The position numbers and the translations under genes are program-made. A stretch of 6,849 bases of DNA from Campylobacterales bacterium (GTDB lineage: Bacteria; Campylobacterota; Campylobacteria; Campylobacterales; QNZT01): NCBI GenBank assembly GCA_026985685.1, contig JALSQA010000453.1, positions 1-6,849 of the forward strand, given 5' to 3'. Shown piece by piece: positions 5,477-6,849 of the stretch; the stretch's first letter is position 1, and every line of letters starts with the position of its first letter. A model generated the notes under the pieces. That model did not search any database. It was not told where the DNA came from and worked only from the letters and a program-made list of their open reading frames with translations.

Positions 5477-6849
5477 TTAATGTTTTACAAAATAGATCCT
5501 ATCAACATAAACTTTTTTGACAATTTCATTGCCAGGTGGACTTAACCACACACTTTCAGCTTTGCTATTTTGTGTATCTATAGTTGCAATTTTCAAACGT
5601 TTATAGCCATCACTTAACTGTCCCAATAATAAAATACCTTTATCATAAGTTGGATATATACCATAATGTAAAGCTATCTTGGCATTGTCTAACATACTAT
5701 TGTTGCTATTTTTTTCTATGCGTACATCAGCATAAACATCCCATTTACCTTGTGGTAAGTTTCGTAAAGGAAGTGAAAATCCCCACTCTTTACTACTGCC
5801 ATCCATAACAGCACTTACACCATCACTTGCCTGGACATCTTTTACTATATCGGCACAACACAATTCCATTTGATACTCTTGATAAGAAAACCAATTCTCA
5901 TTTTTAAGAAGATTTTTCATGCCTTTTGGAAGACGCTCTTTAGTACGATCTATATCTAAGATTCTGAGTATATTTTCAATTTTGACACCTTCTGAAAAAG
6001 CTGTGATTTGGGGATTGTTTTCAAGATAATGTTTAAAACGCTGGCGGACTTTGCTTTTATGTGGAAAATCCCCGCCCCGCATAAGGCGTATATAATCAAT
6101 ACCAGTAAAAAGCCCTCTATAATGTTTATACTCATTTGATTTTGGTTCTAGCTTTTTTAAACCTCGTGAAAGTATCTCATCTAGTTTATTTAAATTTGGG
6201 GTTGATAGATAAGAAGAGTCTATAGAAGTTTTTACACTTAATTTATCACCACTTTTTTTTAAAAACATATCAAGAGTTTGGATATATTTGAGTACATCTT
6301 TCCAGGCTCTGCCATAATAATAATGACAAAACTCTGCTATCAAATCATCTACGTCAAGATGTGGATTCCAGAGTAGTTTAGAAAAAACCCATACTCTAAG
6401 TGCTGCCATATCTCCACCATATGTTTCATAACTTCCCTGTAAAAAAACACCTTTTACAAAACCCATATCAGCAAATGATTTTATATCTTTATCCAAGGCT
6501 TTAAAGTTAGGAAATGGAAACATATAACCTCCAAAGTTGATCGTATAATGCCAAATCACGATATCGTCACTAAAAGCTTTCCATAAAAGTAAATCTTTCC
6601 ATATATTTTGATTGGTTTTGGAGTTAAATGGTTTGGAAAAATCTGCTTCAATTCCTGCAAAATTTATCCCAAGATAAGGCGGTAGTTTTTCACTTCTTTT
6701 AGGAGGAGTTCTGCTCCACAGATAAGCTTGATAATAATAGTGCATATTTGCATAAACTTTGTGCGAGTGTCTGGAGAGATATTTTACATATTCCAAAAAA
6801 GTTTTAGAAGGTCGTTCACCCTTTTTCAATCCTTCTTGACAATACGAAC
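5477..6849 (-). CDS. DUF4838-domain glycosidase-like protein, C-terminal part (5' end outside window)
   Basis: The reading frame is open to the right edge: six more codons (S-Y-C-Q-E-G) precede the TTG at 6829. That TTG is unlikely to be the start: its AAGGA abuts it with no spacer, and conserved domain sequence begins before it. Numbering from that codon, recognisable DUF4838 segments are SKTFLEYVKYLSR (8-20), NFAGIEADFSKPF (56-68), IWHYTINFGGYMFPFPN (92-108), GVFLQGSYETYGGD (127-140) and LRVWVFSKLLWNPHLDVDDL (144-163), then EFCHYYYGRAW (166-176). A helical stretch follows to about 310, then a beta-rich tail (about 311-450) ending VYVDRIYFVKH, like a small carbohydrate-binding sandwich. DUF4838 proteins are thought to be related to TIM-barrel glycosidases (inference from the family), and full-length members are usually much longer than the part seen. 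A role in cleaving or editing the polymer made by this operon is plausible but unproven. A signal peptide, if any, is outside the window. Confidence 0.85.
   Translation of the reverse strand, partial: SYCQEGLKKGERPSKTFLEYVKYLSRHSHKVYANMHYYYQAYLWSRTPPKRSEKLPPYLGINFAGIEADFSKPFNSKTNQNIWKDLLLWKAFSDDIVIWHYTINFGGYMFPFPNFKALDKDIKSFADMGFVKGVFLQGSYETYGGDMAALRVWVFSKLLWNPHLDVDDLIAEFCHYYYGRAWKDVLKYIQTLDMFLKKSGDKLSVKTSIDSSYLSTPNLNKLDEILSRGLKKLEPKSNEYKHYRGLFTGIDYIRLMRGGDFPHKSKVRQRFKHYLENNPQITAFSEGVKIENILRILDIDRTKERLPKGMKNLLKNENWFSYQEYQMELCCADIVKDVQASDGVSAVMDGSSKEWGFSLPLRNLPQGKWDVYADVRIEKNSNNSMLDNAKIALHYGIYPTYDKGILLLGQLSDGYKRLKIATIDTQNSKAESVWLSPPGNEIVKKVYVDRIYFVKH

Noticed and set aside
5584..5808. Plus-strand open frame of 74 codons
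   Set aside because: It is antisense to the C-terminal module of the DUF4838 gene, with His/Tyr-rich composition typical of reverse-frame translation and no recognisable family.
1..6849. Mobile element, CRISPR array, tRNA or defence-type system
   Set aside because: No transposase, terminal inverted repeats, regularly spaced repeats, tRNA-like folds or nuclease/helicase proteins were seen. The whole window is occupied by polysaccharide genes.

Overview
The window is a densely packed stretch of a surface or exopolysaccharide biosynthesis operon. All six genes lie on the minus strand, so transcription runs from the right end to the left end. The DNA is strongly AT-rich, with many AGA (Arg), ATA (Ile) and TTA (Leu) codons and frequent TTG starts. 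Together with the protein style, this suggests a low-GC Gram-negative, most likely a Campylobacterota (Sulfurimonas/Sulfurovum/Arcobacter-like) bacterium. That assignment is inference: the window holds no rRNA or other marker gene.

In order of transcription: (1) the 3' part of a DUF4838 gene, a glycosidase-like protein whose 5' end lies beyond the right edge; (2) a multi-pass O-antigen polymerase/ligase-type protein (Wzy/WaaL superfamily); (3) a membrane acyltransferase of the OafA/Acyl_transf_3 family; (4) a GT4 glycosyltransferase; (5) a second GT4 glycosyltransferase; (6) the first 288 residues of a Wzx-type flippase, whose 3' end lies beyond the left edge. The junctions are a 10-nt gap followed by overlaps of 20, 4, 8 and 4 nt. 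No promoter or terminator was found and there is essentially no non-coding DNA, so all six genes probably share one transcript that starts and ends outside the window.

Read together, this is a Wzx/Wzy-style assembly line. The two cytoplasmic GT4 enzymes add sugars to a lipid-linked repeat unit, Wzx flips it, and the Wzy-like protein polymerises it (or ligates the product). The acyltransferase decorates the sugars, and the DUF4838 protein may trim or process the polymer. The initiating phosphoglycosyltransferase, chain-length regulator, export genes and nucleotide-sugar genes are not in this window.

The most noteworthy points are the DUF4838 protein, a family without an assigned reaction here, placed directly upstream of the polymerase, and the repeated use of TTG start codons, two of them in 4-nt TTGA stop/start overlaps. 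I see no mobile element, CRISPR array, RNA gene or clearly new defence-type system.
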